The translations under genes and the position numbers were made by a program. Under the pieces are notes generated by a model. It was not told the DNA's origin. It saw only the letters and a program-made list of their open reading frames with translations, and did no database searches. Of a DNA stretch of 64,000 nt, positions 1 through 13,749 are shown in pieces; the stretch's first letter is position 1, and each line of letters starts with the position of its first letter. This stretch comes from Spirochaetota bacterium (GTDB taxonomy: Bacteria; Spirochaetota; Spirochaetia; Treponematales; Rectinemataceae). Location of the stretch: the NCBI GenBank assembly GCA_022711355.1, contig JAKLFE010000006.1, forward strand, positions 1 through 64,000. Reading direction: 5' to 3'.

Positions 1-1354
1 GGAGCTCGACAAGGCCAAGGCCGAGCTCGCGGTCTGCGCGGCCATCGCGCCGAAGGACGGCCGGCTCGCGGAGGAGACCGGCCTCTTCGAGACCGCCCTG
101 CTCAAGGCCCGGCAGGCCGAGAAGGCCCCTCCTCCCGCGCCCGAGCCCGCCGCCCCGGGGGCCGATCGGAAGACCGCGAGCGAGTACTACCGCAAGGCCC
201 TCGCCTACTCGGCCAAGGGCGACCAGTTCAGCGCCCACTGGTACGCCCAGCAGGCATCCCGCCTCGACCCGAGCCTGACCGAGGCCAAGCGGCTCGCCGC
301 GACCTCCTGGGAGGCCCTGGCCTCGCGCGGGGGCGAGGACCCCGAGGCCGCCGAGTTCTACGCCCGCAAGCTCGAGGGCTACGGCCTCCTCCGCTCCGGC
401 GACCCGGTCGGCGCCTACATCGTCTTCAAGGCCCTCGCCGCCCGGAATCCCGAGGACGCGGACGTCCGGCGCTACCTGGCCGAGAGCCTCGCCGAGGCGG
501 AGAAGGCGGCCTTCTTCCGGGACGAGTACGAGCGCGCCCTCGCCGGCGGGGAGCTCAGGCGGGTCTTCCTGAGCCTCCCGGCCGCGGGCGCGAAGCCGGG
601 CAGGAGCGCCTCGGCGGCCGCGGCGCCGGAGGCCGGCAAGGCGCGGATACTCGCGGCGGCGAGCGCCTCCTTCGCCGAGGGCGCCGCCTACTTCCGCGAG
701 CTGGAGTACCTCGAGGCCGGCCCCGGCGGGGCGAGCCTCGCCCTCGTCCGCGCCCCCTACGCCAAGCTCGCGGAGGGAAGGCTCCTCCTCCTCTGCGTCG
801 AGCGCGAGGGCTCGAGCCGGGTCTACCGCCCCTCCTGGTCCGGGCTACCGGCCCAGGGCCCCTCGAGCTACCTCCCCATCGACCTGAAGCCCGAGCTCGC
901 CTATCGCGTCCTCGCCGCCCGCTCCCGCCCCGCCTCCCTCGACCTCGTGTCGGCCTGGCGCGCCCTCCCCGAAGCAGCCGCCTACGGGGCCGATACGCGG
1001 CCGGCGGCCCGCGACTTCGCCGAGCGGACCGGAACCCCCTTCGCCCTCTTCGCGGCCGGCCTCCTGGGAGCCCTGGCCGGGGCACGCTTCCGCAGGCGCT
1101 CGGGCGGCCCGGGCAAGAGCTTCCCCCGGCGGCTCTACGCCCTCGTGCCCCTCATGGCGGCCGCGGGCCTGCCCGCCTACCTGGCCGCCCGCCGCGTCGA
1201 CGCCCTCCTCTCCGCCTGGGCAGCCGCCGCCCTGCCCGACCGCCGCGCGGCCTGGCTGGCCGGCCTCGTCAGGGCTGCCCTCCTGGTCGCCGCCCTCCTC
1301 GTCGTCGCGGGAGCGCGGGCCGACCGCGGACCCGCGCCCGACGAGGAGCGATGA
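1..1354 (+). CDS. TPR-like membrane protein, 3' part (start lies outside the window)
   Basis: The reading frame is open from base 2 to the TGA at 1352-1354, giving about 450 residues of a longer protein. The first ~230 residues are Ala/Glu/Arg-rich helices with TPR-like spacing (segments such as YYRKALAYSAKGD and AEFYARKLEGYG). The middle is a beta-rich region, and the C-terminus holds about three hydrophobic stretches (FALFAAGLLGALAGARF, YALVPLMAAAGLPAYLAA, LVRAALLVAALLVVAGA) separated by basic residues. This suggests a soluble repeat domain anchored in the inner membrane. Its stop overlaps the start of the J-domain gene (ATGA), so the two are probably translated together. The function is not recognised; a scaffold or envelope role would be inference only. 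Confidence 0.7.
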   Translation, partial: ELDKAKAELAVCAAIAPKDGRLAEETGLFETALLKARQAEKAPPPAPEPAAPGADRKTASEYYRKALAYSAKGDQFSAHWYAQQASRLDPSLTEAKRLAATSWEALASRGGEDPEAAEFYARKLEGYGLLRSGDPVGAYIVFKALAARNPEDADVRRYLAESLAEAEKAAFFRDEYERALAGGELRRVFLSLPAAGAKPGRSASAAAAPEAGKARILAAASASFAEGAAYFRELEYLEAGPGGASLALVRAPYAKLAEGRLLLLCVEREGSSRVYRPSWSGLPAQGPSSYLPIDLKPELAYRVLAARSRPASLDLVSAWRALPEAAAYGADTRPAARDFAERTGTPFALFAAGLLGALAGARFRRRSGGPGKSFPRRLYALVPLMAAAGLPAYLAARRVDALLSAWAAAALPDRRAAWLAGLVRAALLVAALLVVAGARADRGPAPDEER

Positions 1355-2292
1355 GGGCCGATCCGAGCGAGGCGGCCCGGCGGCTGGCCGCCCGCGTCCC
1401 CGAGCTCGCCCGGCGCCTCGCGTCCCGGGCCCTCGAGTTCGCCCGGCCCCGGGCCTGCGCCCTCGGCGGCGCCCTCCTCGGCCTCGCGGCCGACTGGTAC
1501 GGCTCCCTCGCGGGCCTGGTCATCGGCTCCATGCTCGACGAGGCCCGGGCCGAGGCCGCCGCGAGGTCGGCCATCGCCGCCTTCCTCCGCGATCCCGACC
1601 TACCCTTCCCGCCCGAACCCCTCGCCGGCCTCGCCGCCGCGGCGGCCCTCGCCCTCGACGGGAGCTGGCCGGGCTCGGCCGGCCCCGCCGAGGACTCGGG
1701 CCTCCTCGAGCGCCTCGCCCTGGCCCGCCTCGAGGGGCCCGCCCTCGGCGGCCGGCAGGGGCGCCTGGCCCGCCGGCGCTGCCTCGGGAGGATCATCGAC
1801 CTGGCCCCCCGGGCCCTGCCCGCCGCGCGGCCCGCCCTGGCCCGGGCCCTGGCGACCCGGGGCTCGGGGGAGGCCCGCTCCCTCCTGGCCGACTGCGCCT
1901 TCGGCATGGCCGCCCGCGCGGGCCGGCTCGGCCGCGAGGAGGAGCTGGCCATCCGCGCCGCCTTGGCCGACGCGGGCCTCGGGCCCGCCGAGCTGGCGGC
2001 GGCCCGCTCCCGGGCCTTCCCCGGCTACCGCGACCCCTGGGAGGTCCTCGGCCTCCCCCCCGGCTCCTCGCCCGCTGAAGTGCGGCGGGCCTACCGCCGC
2101 CGCTCGCGCGAGCTCCATCCCGACGCTCGCGTCGGGGCCGATGCTTGCATCGGGACCGACGCTCGCGTCGGGGCCGACGCCCGCGCCGGGGACGAGGAGG
2201 GGGCGGCCTTCCGCGAGCTGCGCGCGGCCTACGAGGAGCTCCGCGCGGGGCGCGGCGCAGCCGAGGGTCCTGCCGAGGGCCCAGCGCCGTGA
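1351..2292 (+). CDS. Membrane-anchored DnaJ-domain protein, DjlA-like layout
   Basis: This 313-residue protein ends in a J domain: DPWEVLGLPPGSSPAEVRRAY, then the HPD tripeptide (bases 2116-2124) and a last helix (FRELRAAYEEL). The HPD motif is what J proteins use to stimulate DnaK ATPase. Near residues 35-60 there is a glycine-rich hydrophobic segment (GALLGLAADWYGSLAGLVIGS), followed by a helical TerB-like region. A membrane segment, a TerB-like core and a C-terminal J domain is the order of DjlA. Immediately after HPD, four 6-residue repeats lengthen the loop before the last helix, which is unusual. The start overlaps the upstream stop and the gene's own stop overlaps the GTG of the kinase, so it sits in a coupled operon. 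Confidence 0.75.
   Translation: MRADPSEAARRLAARVPELARRLASRALEFARPRACALGGALLGLAADWYGSLAGLVIGSMLDEARAEAAARSAIAAFLRDPDLPFPPEPLAGLAAAAALALDGSWPGSAGPAEDSGLLERLALARLEGPALGGRQGRLARRRCLGRIIDLAPRALPAARPALARALATRGSGEARSLLADCAFGMAARAGRLGREEELAIRAALADAGLGPAELAAARSRAFPGYRDPWEVLGLPPGSSPAEVRRAYRRRSRELHPDARVGADACIGTDARVGADARAGDEEGAAFRELRAAYEELRAGRGAAEGPAEGPAP
2122..2193 (+). repeat. Four in-frame 18-bp repeats inside the J domain
   Basis: Units start at 2122, 2140, 2158 and 2176. Units 1 and 3 are identical; units 2 and 4 differ at a few positions. Each encodes a D-A-x-x-G-x hexapeptide (DARVGA, DACIGT, DARVGA, DARAGD). They begin at the Asp of the HPD motif and lengthen the loop between the HPD and the final helix. 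Because the unit is a multiple of three, copy number can change without a frameshift. Confidence 0.85.
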
Positions 2293-3590
2293 GCTCCGCG
2301 CCGCGCCTCCCCGTCCCGCCCCCCCTCCGGAGGCTCGGCCCGGCCGCCCTCGCCCACCTCCTCATCCTCGCCGCGACTTACCTCCTCGCCCTCGCCTTCT
2401 TCCCCTTCGTGGAGGGCCAGGTCGAGGCGCGCGCCTACTTCGCCGAGACCTACTTCGGCTGCCTCGGCGCCTCGGCGCTCGTCAGCCTCGTCGCCCTCTG
2501 GCTCAAGCCCGGCATGCGCCTCGGCTTCGCGCTCGGCCTGCGCTGCTACCTCCTCGTCGTGATGGGCTACAGCATGGGAAGCCTTCTCTCGGCGAAGCTC
2601 GTCCTCGGGATCGGCTTCATGGAGGAGCTCGGCGCCCTCCTGCCCTGGCCGGCGGGAGCCTTCGCCGCGGCGGCGGCCATCCTCGCCCTCGGGGGGGCCG
2701 AGGCCTGGCCCTTCTTCTTCGGCGCGAGCGCGATCGCCGAGCGACGGGCCCCCGCCGCCCCGGACCAGCTCGCGGCCTTCTGCCTCGTCCTCGCCCTCGC
2801 CGCCGCCGCCGCGCTGCGCCTGGCCCGCGCCGCGGCCCGGCAGAAGGAGCTCGGCGAGATCATCGTCATCCAGGAGCGCAACCTCGACACCCTCGCCGAC
2901 CTGAACCAGAGCCTCCAGGGCTACGCGCGCACCGTCGACGAGGAGTCGACCGAGCGCGAGCGGAACCGGATCAGCCGCGAGATCCACGACATCTCGGGCT
3001 ACATCCTCACGAACATCATCGCCCTCATGGACGCGGCCGGCAGCATGCCGCGCGAGAACCAGGCCGGCCTGGCCGACCTCATCGTGACGGCCCGCTCCCA
3101 GGCCCAGGAGGGGCTGCGCGAGACCCGCCTGGCCCTGCGCAAGCTGCGGAGCGAGAGCCTGGGGATCGCCGACAGCGCCGGCGCGATCCACAAGATCGTC
3201 GCCATCTTCCGCAAGACCGCCGGGATCGAGGTCGAGCTCAACCTCGGGAACCTCCCCCGCGCCCTCCCCCACGAGTTCAACCTCGCCCTCTACCGCACGG
3301 TGCAGGAGGCCCTCACGAACGCGATACGGCACGGCAAGGCGAGCAAGGTGCGGATCTCCTTCTGGGCCGAGGGCGGCCGGCTCAGGCTCACGATAGCCGA
3401 CAACGGCAAGGGCGCCCTCGAGGTGGTCAAGGGCATCGGCCTCGCGGGCATGGAGGAGCGGGTCGGCGCCCTGGGCGGCGAGCTCGAGATCGGCCGGGCC
3501 GCCGAGGGCGGCTTCGCCCTGGACATCAGGCTCCCCCTGGGCGCGGCGGGATCGCCCGGCGGGACGGGGCTGCCTTCGGGGCGGCCCTAG
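2289..3590 (+). CDS. NarL-family sensor histidine kinase with membrane-embedded sensor
   Basis: 433 residues from the GTG that overlaps the preceding stop (GTGA). The N-terminal ~190 residues hold about five hydrophobic segments (for example LAHLLILAATYLLALAFF) with no large periplasmic loop, so the signal is probably sensed in or at the membrane. A short coiled coil leads into a HisKA_3 dimerisation domain, RNRISREIHDISGY, with the phosphoacceptor His233. The HATPase_c domain shows an N box (EALTNAIRHG), DNGKG and GIGLAGMEERV. It is followed within 15 bp by its LuxR-type response regulator. The sugar importer and beta-galactosidase start 120 bp after that regulator and are plausible targets, but this is inference. 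Confidence 0.88.
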   Translation: MSSAPRLPVPPPLRRLGPAALAHLLILAATYLLALAFFPFVEGQVEARAYFAETYFGCLGASALVSLVALWLKPGMRLGFALGLRCYLLVVMGYSMGSLLSAKLVLGIGFMEELGALLPWPAGAFAAAAAILALGGAEAWPFFFGASAIAERRAPAAPDQLAAFCLVLALAAAAALRLARAAARQKELGEIIVIQERNLDTLADLNQSLQGYARTVDEESTERERNRISREIHDISGYILTNIIALMDAAGSMPRENQAGLADLIVTARSQAQEGLRETRLALRKLRSESLGIADSAGAIHKIVAIFRKTAGIEVELNLGNLPRALPHEFNLALYRTVQEALTNAIRHGKASKVRISFWAEGGRLRLTIADNGKGALEVVKGIGLAGMEERVGALGGELEIGRAAEGGFALDIRLPLGAAGSPGGTGLPSGRP

Positions 3591-3605
3591 GCTATGCTCG
3601 GCCCC

Positions 3606-4274
3606 ATGGAACGGATCAGGCTCCTCATCGCCGACGACCAGCGGCTCTTCCTCGAGGGACTCTCGACCTGCCTGCGGAACTACGCCGAGGACATCGACGT
3701 GGTCGGCCTCGCGGCGGACGGGGAAGAGGCCCTCAGGCTGGCCCGGGAGCTCCGGCCGGACGTCATCCTCATGGACGTGCACATGCCCCGGATGGACGGG
3801 GTCGAGGCGACGGGCGCCATCCTCGAGGCCCTGCCGGCGGTGAAGATCCTCGTCCTCTCCACCTACGACGAGGACGAGTACGTGCGCAGCGCCCTCGGCC
3901 GCGGCGCCTCCGGCTACCTCCTCAAGGACATCTCCCCCACCGAGCTCATCGCGAGCGTCCGCGCCCTCAAGGCGGGGGCCGTGCAGATCTCGCCCCAGGT
4001 GGTGGCCAAGCTCATGCGCAGCATCCTGGCCGAGGAGCCCAGCCCCGAGCGCGAGCTCGCCGAGCGGCTGGAGTGGTTCGGGAGCCTGACCCCGCGCGAG
4101 CGCGAGGTCTTCTCCCTGATCGCCCAGGGCTGCGACAACGCGCAGATAGCCGGGAAGCTCCGCCTCGCCGAGCACACGGTCCGCAACCTCGTGAGCGCCA
4201 TCTACTCCAAGCTCGGCGTGGAGGACCGCTTCCAGATCATCCAGATGGCCAACAAGATCCGCTACCAGGCCTAG
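3606..4274 (+). CDS. NarL/FixJ-type response regulator
   Basis: 222 residues. The receiver domain shows the acidic pair (IADDQ), the phosphoacceptor Asp57 in ILMDVHMPRMDG, the Thr/Ser switch (VLSTYD) and the conserved Lys (LLKDISP). The C-terminal LuxR-type helix-turn-helix is LTPREREVFSLIAQG ... NAQIAGKLRLAEHTVRNLVSAIYSKL. I chose ATG 3606 over the in-frame ATG at 3594 because the receiver fold begins right after it and a -10-like TATGCT (3593-3598) lies 7 bp before it. It forms a pair with the upstream kinase. Targets are unknown; the ABC/beta-galactosidase operon just downstream is the obvious candidate. Confidence 0.88.
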   Translation: MERIRLLIADDQRLFLEGLSTCLRNYAEDIDVVGLAADGEEALRLARELRPDVILMDVHMPRMDGVEATGAILEALPAVKILVLSTYDEDEYVRSALGRGASGYLLKDISPTELIASVRALKAGAVQISPQVVAKLMRSILAEEPSPERELAERLEWFGSLTPREREVFSLIAQGCDNAQIAGKLRLAEHTVRNLVSAIYSKLGVEDRFQIIQMANKIRYQA

Positions 4275-4342
4275 GCCGGGACAAATGTACCGGGAAAACG
4301 CGCGCCGCCGGTGATTCTTGTCTCTTGCGGGATCGGCATTCC

Positions 4343-4359
4343 GGCCCCACAGTGGGGCC
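4343..4359. promoter_or_regulatory. 8-bp perfect inverted repeat upstream of the sugar ABC operon
   Basis: GGCCCCAC-A-GTGGGGCC is a perfect dyad with a one-base centre, 39 bp before the start of the binding-protein gene and within the 123-bp gap after the response regulator. Its position suits an operator or a small 5' UTR hairpin. There is no T-run, so a terminator is less likely. Confidence 0.5.
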
Positions 4360-4397
4360 ATGCCCGTCGCGCGGCACGAATCCCAAGGAGGCGTATC

Positions 4398-5684
4398 ATG
4401 AGGAAAGTTCCGAAGCTCTTGCTGGCGCTCGCCCTGGCCCTGGCCCTCGCGCCCGGCCTGGCCGCGGCCCCCCAGAAGCTCACGGTCTGGTGCTGGGACC
4501 CGAACTTCAACGTCTACGCGATGAAGGAGGCCGCGAAGCTCTACAACAAGGCCCACCCCGAGGTCGCCGTCGAAGTCGTCGACATGGCCCAGGACATCGA
4601 AGCCAAGGTCATCTCCGGGCTCCAGGCCGGCGGCGCGGGCCTGCCCGACATCGCCCTCTTCCAGGACTTCCGCATCGAGCAGTTCCTCAGCGACTACCCC
4701 AAGGCCTTCGTCGACCTCAAGGCCCAAGGCGTGGACTACGCCAAGTTCGCCTCCTACAAGGTCGGCCCGATGAGCGTCGGCAAGTCCGTCTACGGAATCC
4801 CCTTCGACACCGGCTCGACGGGCCTCTGGCTCCGCACGGACTACATCAAGGCCGCCGGCCTCGATCCGGACGCCTACTACGGCAAGAGCCTGAAGTGGTC
4901 CGAGGTGATCAAGCTCGGCGAGACCGTCAAGGCCAAGACCGGCAAGCCCCTCCTCTCCTACCAGAGCGACAACTTCGACATGCTCCGCATCGTCGTGCAG
5001 TCCACCGGCGGGCAGTTCTTCAATCCCGACGGCTCGCTCAACCTCCGCTCCGAGGCCTTCAAGAAGTCCCTCGCCCTCTTCAAGGAGCTCAACGACAAGG
5101 GCCTGCTCTACCAGGTCGTCGGCTGGTCCGACTGGATCAACGCCATCAACTCGGACCAGGCCGCCGGCTTCCTCAACGCGATCTGGATGGTCGGCAGCGT
5201 GAAGTCCCGGCCCGAGAACAAGGGCAAGTACATGGTCATCCCCACGCCGCTCATCGAGGGAGTCAAGGGCGCGGCCAACGCCTCGAACAACGGCGGCTCG
5301 AGCTGGTACGTCTTCTCCTCGAGCAAGAACCAGAAGCTCGCCGTCGACTTCCTGAAGTCCGTCTGGGCCACCACGAACGAGGGCACGAAGGCCTTCTACA
5401 ACGAGATCCTCAAGGGCGCCGGCGCCATGGGCACCTACCTGCCCTGCCAGGGCGGCCCCAACTTCACCGCCAACGACGACTTCTTCTACAAGAGCCAGCC
5501 CCTGTACAAGGACTTCGCGGCCTGGATGGCCAAGGTCCCCGTCCTCACATACACGCCCAACTACCAGCCGATGCGCGACGCCGTCGCCCACGCCACGCTC
5601 AACTACTTCCAGGGCAAGATCAAGTCGATCGACGAGGCGATCGCCGCGGCCGAGGCCGAGTACAAGCAGGTGATGGGCCAGTAG
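4398..5684 (+). CDS. Sugar ABC transporter substrate-binding protein
   Basis: 428 residues. ATG 4398 follows a strong ribosome site (AAGGAGG, 4385-4391). The N-terminus is a Sec signal peptide (basic MRKVPK, an Ala/Leu core, cleavage near AAA). It lacks a lipobox Cys, so it should be a free periplasmic protein. The mature part matches family 1 carbohydrate-binding proteins (LTVWCWDPNFNVYAMKEAA, GLPDIALFQDF, VYGIPFDTGSTGLW). It heads an operon with two permeases and a beta-galactosidase, so a galactoside is the likely ligand. No ATPase gene is in the cluster; as with many such importers, a shared MsmX/UgpC-type ATPase is probably supplied from elsewhere. Confidence 0.9.
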   Translation: MRKVPKLLLALALALALAPGLAAAPQKLTVWCWDPNFNVYAMKEAAKLYNKAHPEVAVEVVDMAQDIEAKVISGLQAGGAGLPDIALFQDFRIEQFLSDYPKAFVDLKAQGVDYAKFASYKVGPMSVGKSVYGIPFDTGSTGLWLRTDYIKAAGLDPDAYYGKSLKWSEVIKLGETVKAKTGKPLLSYQSDNFDMLRIVVQSTGGQFFNPDGSLNLRSEAFKKSLALFKELNDKGLLYQVVGWSDWINAINSDQAAGFLNAIWMVGSVKSRPENKGKYMVIPTPLIEGVKGAANASNNGGSSWYVFSSSKNQKLAVDFLKSVWATTNEGTKAFYNEILKGAGAMGTYLPCQGGPNFTANDDFFYKSQPLYKDFAAWMAKVPVLTYTPNYQPMRDAVAHATLNYFQGKIKSIDEAIAAAEAEYKQVMGQ

Positions 5685-5789
5685 GAACCGCAGGCTGGGG
5701 GGCAGGCGAAGGAGGGAACCGGGAAGGGGAAGGCGCGCGTCCAGCTCCCCTTCCCCTCCTCCCTCTGCGCCCCTGCGCCTCTGCGGTTC
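5685..5789. repeat. ~105-bp palindromic intergenic element (REP/MITE-like)
   Basis: The element begins one base after the stop of the binding-protein gene. Its ends are perfect 9-bp inverted repeats: GAACCGCAG (5685-5693) and CTGCGGTTC (5781-5789). Inside, GGGAAGGGGA (5721-5730) pairs with TCCCCTTCCC (5746-5755) around a 15-nt loop, and the flanks between are imperfectly complementary. The right arm has an iterated CTCTGCG/CCTGCG pattern. In RNA this would form a long hairpin that could protect or terminate the binding-protein message and lower permease expression. It may equally be a non-autonomous repeat; other copies would need to be found in the genome. Confidence 0.7.
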
Positions 5790-5842
5790 AAATCCCTTTA
5801 GGGACGACCCAGCCCTTCCAGCCCGCGGCCCAGGAGCAGCAC

Positions 5843-10937
<5,095 letters not shown>

Positions 10938-10938
10938 G

Positions 10939-10958
10939 CCGGCGCCCCTCGGGGCCGG
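10939..10958. terminator. GC hairpin between convergent lacZ and murA
   Basis: CCGG-CG-CCCC (10939-10948) pairs with GGGGCCGG (10951-10958) with a 2-nt bulge and a 2-nt centre, exactly in the 21-bp gap between the two convergent stop codons. There is no T-run. It could act as a bidirectional barrier or be chance in GC-rich DNA. Confidence 0.35.
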
Positions 10959-12242
10959 TCAGCAGTCCTCGACCCGGTCGATCCGCGCGCCGAGGGAGCG
11001 CAGGCGGGCGCAGATGTCCTCGTAGCCGCGCTCGATCTGGTAGACGTTGTGGATGGTGCTCGTGCCCTCGGCGCAGAGGGCGGCGATCACCATGGCCATG
11101 CCGGCGCGGACGTCGGGCGAGGTCAGGGAGTCGCCGGACAGGCGCGCGGGGCCGGAGACCACGGCGCGGTGCGGGTCGCAGAGCACGATGCGCGCGCCCA
11201 TGCCGATGAGCTTGTCGACCCAGAACATGCGCGACTCGAACATCTTCTCGTGGATGAGGCTCGTGCCCTCGCACTGGGTCGCGACGACGGTCATGATGGA
11301 GGTCAGGTCCGGCGGGAAGCCCGGCCAGGGGGCGTCGTCGATCTTGGGGATCTGGCCCCCCAGGTCGGCGACGACCTTCATGCTCTGGCCCGAGGGCACG
11401 CGGAGGGTCCGGCCCTCGACGCTCCAGCCGATGCCCAGCCTGCCGAAGGCCACCTTGAGGGGCCGCAGGTCCTCGGGCTCGACCCCCTCGATCTCGAGCT
11501 CGCCCCGGGTCGCCGCGGTGAGGCCGACGAAGGAGCCGATCTCCATGTAGTCCGGGCCGATGGAGAAGTCCGCGCCCCCGAGCTCCCGCACCCCCTCGAT
11601 CCGGAGCACGTTGGAGCCGGCGCCCTCGATGCGCGCGCCCATGGCGGCGAGGAGGCGGCAGAGGTCCTGGACGTGGGGCTCGCTCGCCGCGTTGCGGATG
11701 ACGGTCCGGCCCTTCGCGAGGACGGCGGCCATGACCGCGTTCTCCGTCCCCGTGACCGAGGCCTCGTCGAGGAAGATGTCGGCGCCGGCGAGGCCGGGCG
11801 AGGAGAAGCGGAAGACCCCGTCGATCTCGATCCGGGCGCCGAGCTCCTCGAGGGCGAGGACGTGGGTATCGATGCGGCGGCGGCCGATGACGTCCCCCCC
11901 GGGGGGAGGGAGCTCGACCTCGCCGAAGCGGGCGAGGAGGGGGCCGGCGAAGAGGATGGAGGCCCGCACCTTGCGGGCGTGCTCGGCCGAGATGGCCGTG
12001 CGCGAGATGCCCGCGCTGTCGATCCTCCAGGCGTTCGGGCCGAGGCGCTCGACGGCCGCCCCGAGGGAGGAGAGGATGGCGAGCATGACCTGGACGTCCT
12101 CGATCTCCGGTACGTTCCGCAGGACGACCGGCTCGCCGGCCATGGCGGCCGCGGCGATGCAGGGCAGGGCCGCGTTCTTGTTCCCGCTCGCCCGCACCCG
12201 GCCCTTGAGGGGGAAGCCCCCCTCGATGACGTACTTGTGCAT
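10959..12242 (-). CDS. murA: UDP-N-acetylglucosamine 1-carboxyvinyltransferase (MurA), Asp variant
   Basis: 427 residues, the usual length. MurA transfers enolpyruvate from PEP to UDP-GlcNAc, the first committed step of peptidoglycan synthesis in the cytoplasm. Seen: SGNKNAALP with the substrate-binding Lys near residue 22, [12 protein letters not shown], and [13 protein letters not shown]. In the flexible loop the usual PEP-attacking Cys (GGCxIG in E. coli, Cys115) is Asp117 ([12 protein letters not shown]; codon at 11892-11894). Cys-to-Asp enzymes are active but intrinsically insensitive to fosfomycin, as known for Mycobacterium, Chlamydia and Borrelia. It is monocistronic with its own promoter directly abutting the start codon. 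Confidence 0.96.
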   Translation of the reverse strand: MHKYVIEGGFPLKGRVRASGNKNAALPCIAAAAMAGEPVVLRNVPEIEDVQVMLAILSSLGAAVERLGPNAWRIDSAGISRTAISAEHARKVRASILFAGPLLARFGEVELPPPGGDVIGRRRIDTHVLALEELGARIEIDGVFRFSSPGLAGADIFLDEASVTGTENAVMAAVLAKGRTVIRNAASEPHVQDLCRLLAAMGARIEGAGSNVLRIEGVRELGGADFSIGPDYMEIGSFVGLTAATRGELEIEGVEPEDLRPLKVAFGRLGIGWSVEGRTLRVPSGQSMKVVADLGGQIPKIDDAPWPGFPPDLTSIMTVVATQCEGTSLIHEKMFESRMFWVDKLIGMGARIVLCDPHRAVVSGPARLSGDSLTSPDVRAGMAMVIAALCAEGTSTIHNVYQIERGYEDICARLRSLGARIDRVEDC

Positions 12243-12248
12243 GGGCCC

Positions 12249-12277
12249 ACTCTATGCGACCGGCCCGGCTTCGTCAA
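12249..12277 (-). promoter_or_regulatory. murA promoter, leaderless arrangement
   Basis: On the minus strand TTGACG (12277-12272), a 17-bp spacer and TAGAGT (12254-12249) are followed by only six bases (gggccc) before the ATG at 12242. Transcription should start at or within a base of the ATG, so murA mRNA is probably leaderless. No ribosome-binding site is visible. Confidence 0.65.
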
Positions 12278-12350
12278 CGCGGCGGCGGCGGCGGGATTGC
12301 GGCGATTTCATGGCCTTTTCGCGGCGGCCGCGGCGCGGCTCAGAAGCGGG

Positions 12351-13706
12351 TCAGGGCCGAGGAGGCAGCCAGGCGCCCTGGGCCCGGAGCGCGTCGCGGA
12401 GCTCGCCCGGGTCGACCTCGGCGACGGGCAGGCCCCGGCCCGCGGCGATCGAAGCCGCCAGGCCGGCGGCCTGCCCCATCGCTCCAGCCGAGGGCGAGAG
12501 CCGGATCGAGGCCTGGGCGGCGAAGGTGGCCGAGGCGCAGCGGCCGGCGACGAGGAGGTTGCGCGAGAGGCGGGGTATCAGGCAGCGGTAGGGGATGTCG
12601 TAGTAGCGGCCCTCGGGCAGGAAGCGGCTGTCCGTCCCGCCGCCGGTCGAGCTGTGCATGTCGATCGGGTAGGCCGAGTGCGCGATCGCGTCCGGCATGG
12701 GCCGGGAGAGGAGGATGTCCTCGTCCGTGAGGCGGTACTCGCCCTCGACCTGGCGGGAGTTGCGGATGCCGATCTCCTCGCCGGAGGCGAGGAGCCTGGC
12801 CTTCGAGAAGCCGGGGATCCTCGCCGCGAGGAAGGCCGCGAGCTCGCGGACCTGGCTTCGGCCCTCGAGGGTCAGGCGCGAGAAGTCCTCGGGGTCGACG
12901 GGGTCGCGGACGAAGACGCGGCTCGTGTTCACGACCACCTCGCCCGGGAGGTTCGACTCGAAGAAGAGGAGGTCCTCGCGCTCCACCGAGTACTCGCCCG
13001 CGGCCTTCGCCCGCTTGAGCGTCTCGACGAAGCCGCTCAGGGCCAGGCGCGGCGCCGAGTCGGCCAGGCCGGGCCTGCCGGCGACCCGGGGGAACTCCTC
13101 CGGATGGGAGCGCATGTAGGCCTTTACGGCGGGGATGTCGACGCCGGCCATCTTGAACACCATCGTGGCCGGCTGGAAGCGCTCGGGCCGCGCGATGGGG
13201 AAGCCCGCGAAGGCCGAGAGCGCCGCGTCGCCCGTCGCGTCGACGTAGGCCCGCGCGGACAGCCTCATCTCGCCCGACCGGGCGGCCAGGGAGAGCTCCC
13301 GCAGCGCGCCGCCCTCCGCGCGGGCGCCGAAGAGGCAGGCGTCGTAGAGGATGTCGGCCCCGGCCTCGCGGACCATGGCCTCCAGCTCGAGCTTCATGCC
13401 CTCGGCGTCGAAGGGGGTCACCGAGTAGGTATAGCCCGAGCTGTCGGGCATGTGGCCGGGCGACCAGCCGCCGCGGACGAGCCGCTCGACGAGCTCCCCG
13501 GGCAGGCCCCGGATGATCTGCTCGCCCTTGCAGTGGAAGGTCATCATGGGACCGACCAGGCAGGACGAGAGGGTGCCGCCCAGGTGCCCGAGCCGCTCGA
13601 CGAGGAGGGTCCTCGCCCCGTGCCTCGCCGCCGCGCAGGCCGCGAGCGAGCCGGCGATGCCCCCGCCCAGCACCGCCACGTCGTACCGATCGCCTCGTTC
13701 GCCCAT
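12351..13706 (-). CDS. FAD-dependent oxidoreductase (FAD_oxidored family)
   Basis: 451 residues. The N-terminal dinucleotide-binding site is YDVAVLGGGIAGSLAACAAARHGARTLLVE-like (GGGIAGSLAA) and is followed by the LGHLGGTLSS stretch that binds FAD. A YVDATGDAALSAFAG motif and the C-terminal NLLVAGRCASATFAAQASIR are typical of this family, whose members act on diverse, mostly unknown substrates, often next to sugar-uptake genes. No signal peptide is present, so it is cytoplasmic. It is the last gene of the minus-strand sugar operon, 43 bp after the SIS gene. Oxidation of a sugar or aminosugar intermediate would fit but is inference. Confidence 0.8.
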   Translation of the reverse strand: MGERGDRYDVAVLGGGIAGSLAACAAARHGARTLLVERLGHLGGTLSSCLVGPMMTFHCKGEQIIRGLPGELVERLVRGGWSPGHMPDSSGYTYSVTPFDAEGMKLELEAMVREAGADILYDACLFGARAEGGALRELSLAARSGEMRLSARAYVDATGDAALSAFAGFPIARPERFQPATMVFKMAGVDIPAVKAYMRSHPEEFPRVAGRPGLADSAPRLALSGFVETLKRAKAAGEYSVEREDLLFFESNLPGEVVVNTSRVFVRDPVDPEDFSRLTLEGRSQVRELAAFLAARIPGFSKARLLASGEEIGIRNSRQVEGEYRLTDEDILLSRPMPDAIAHSAYPIDMHSSTGGGTDSRFLPEGRYYDIPYRCLIPRLSRNLLVAGRCASATFAAQASIRLSPSAGAMGQAAGLAASIAAGRGLPVAEVDPGELRDALRAQGAWLPPRP

Positions 13707-13749
13707 CGCGTCCTCCCTCGCTTCCCCGCCGCCTCGAACCGGCCCTCGG

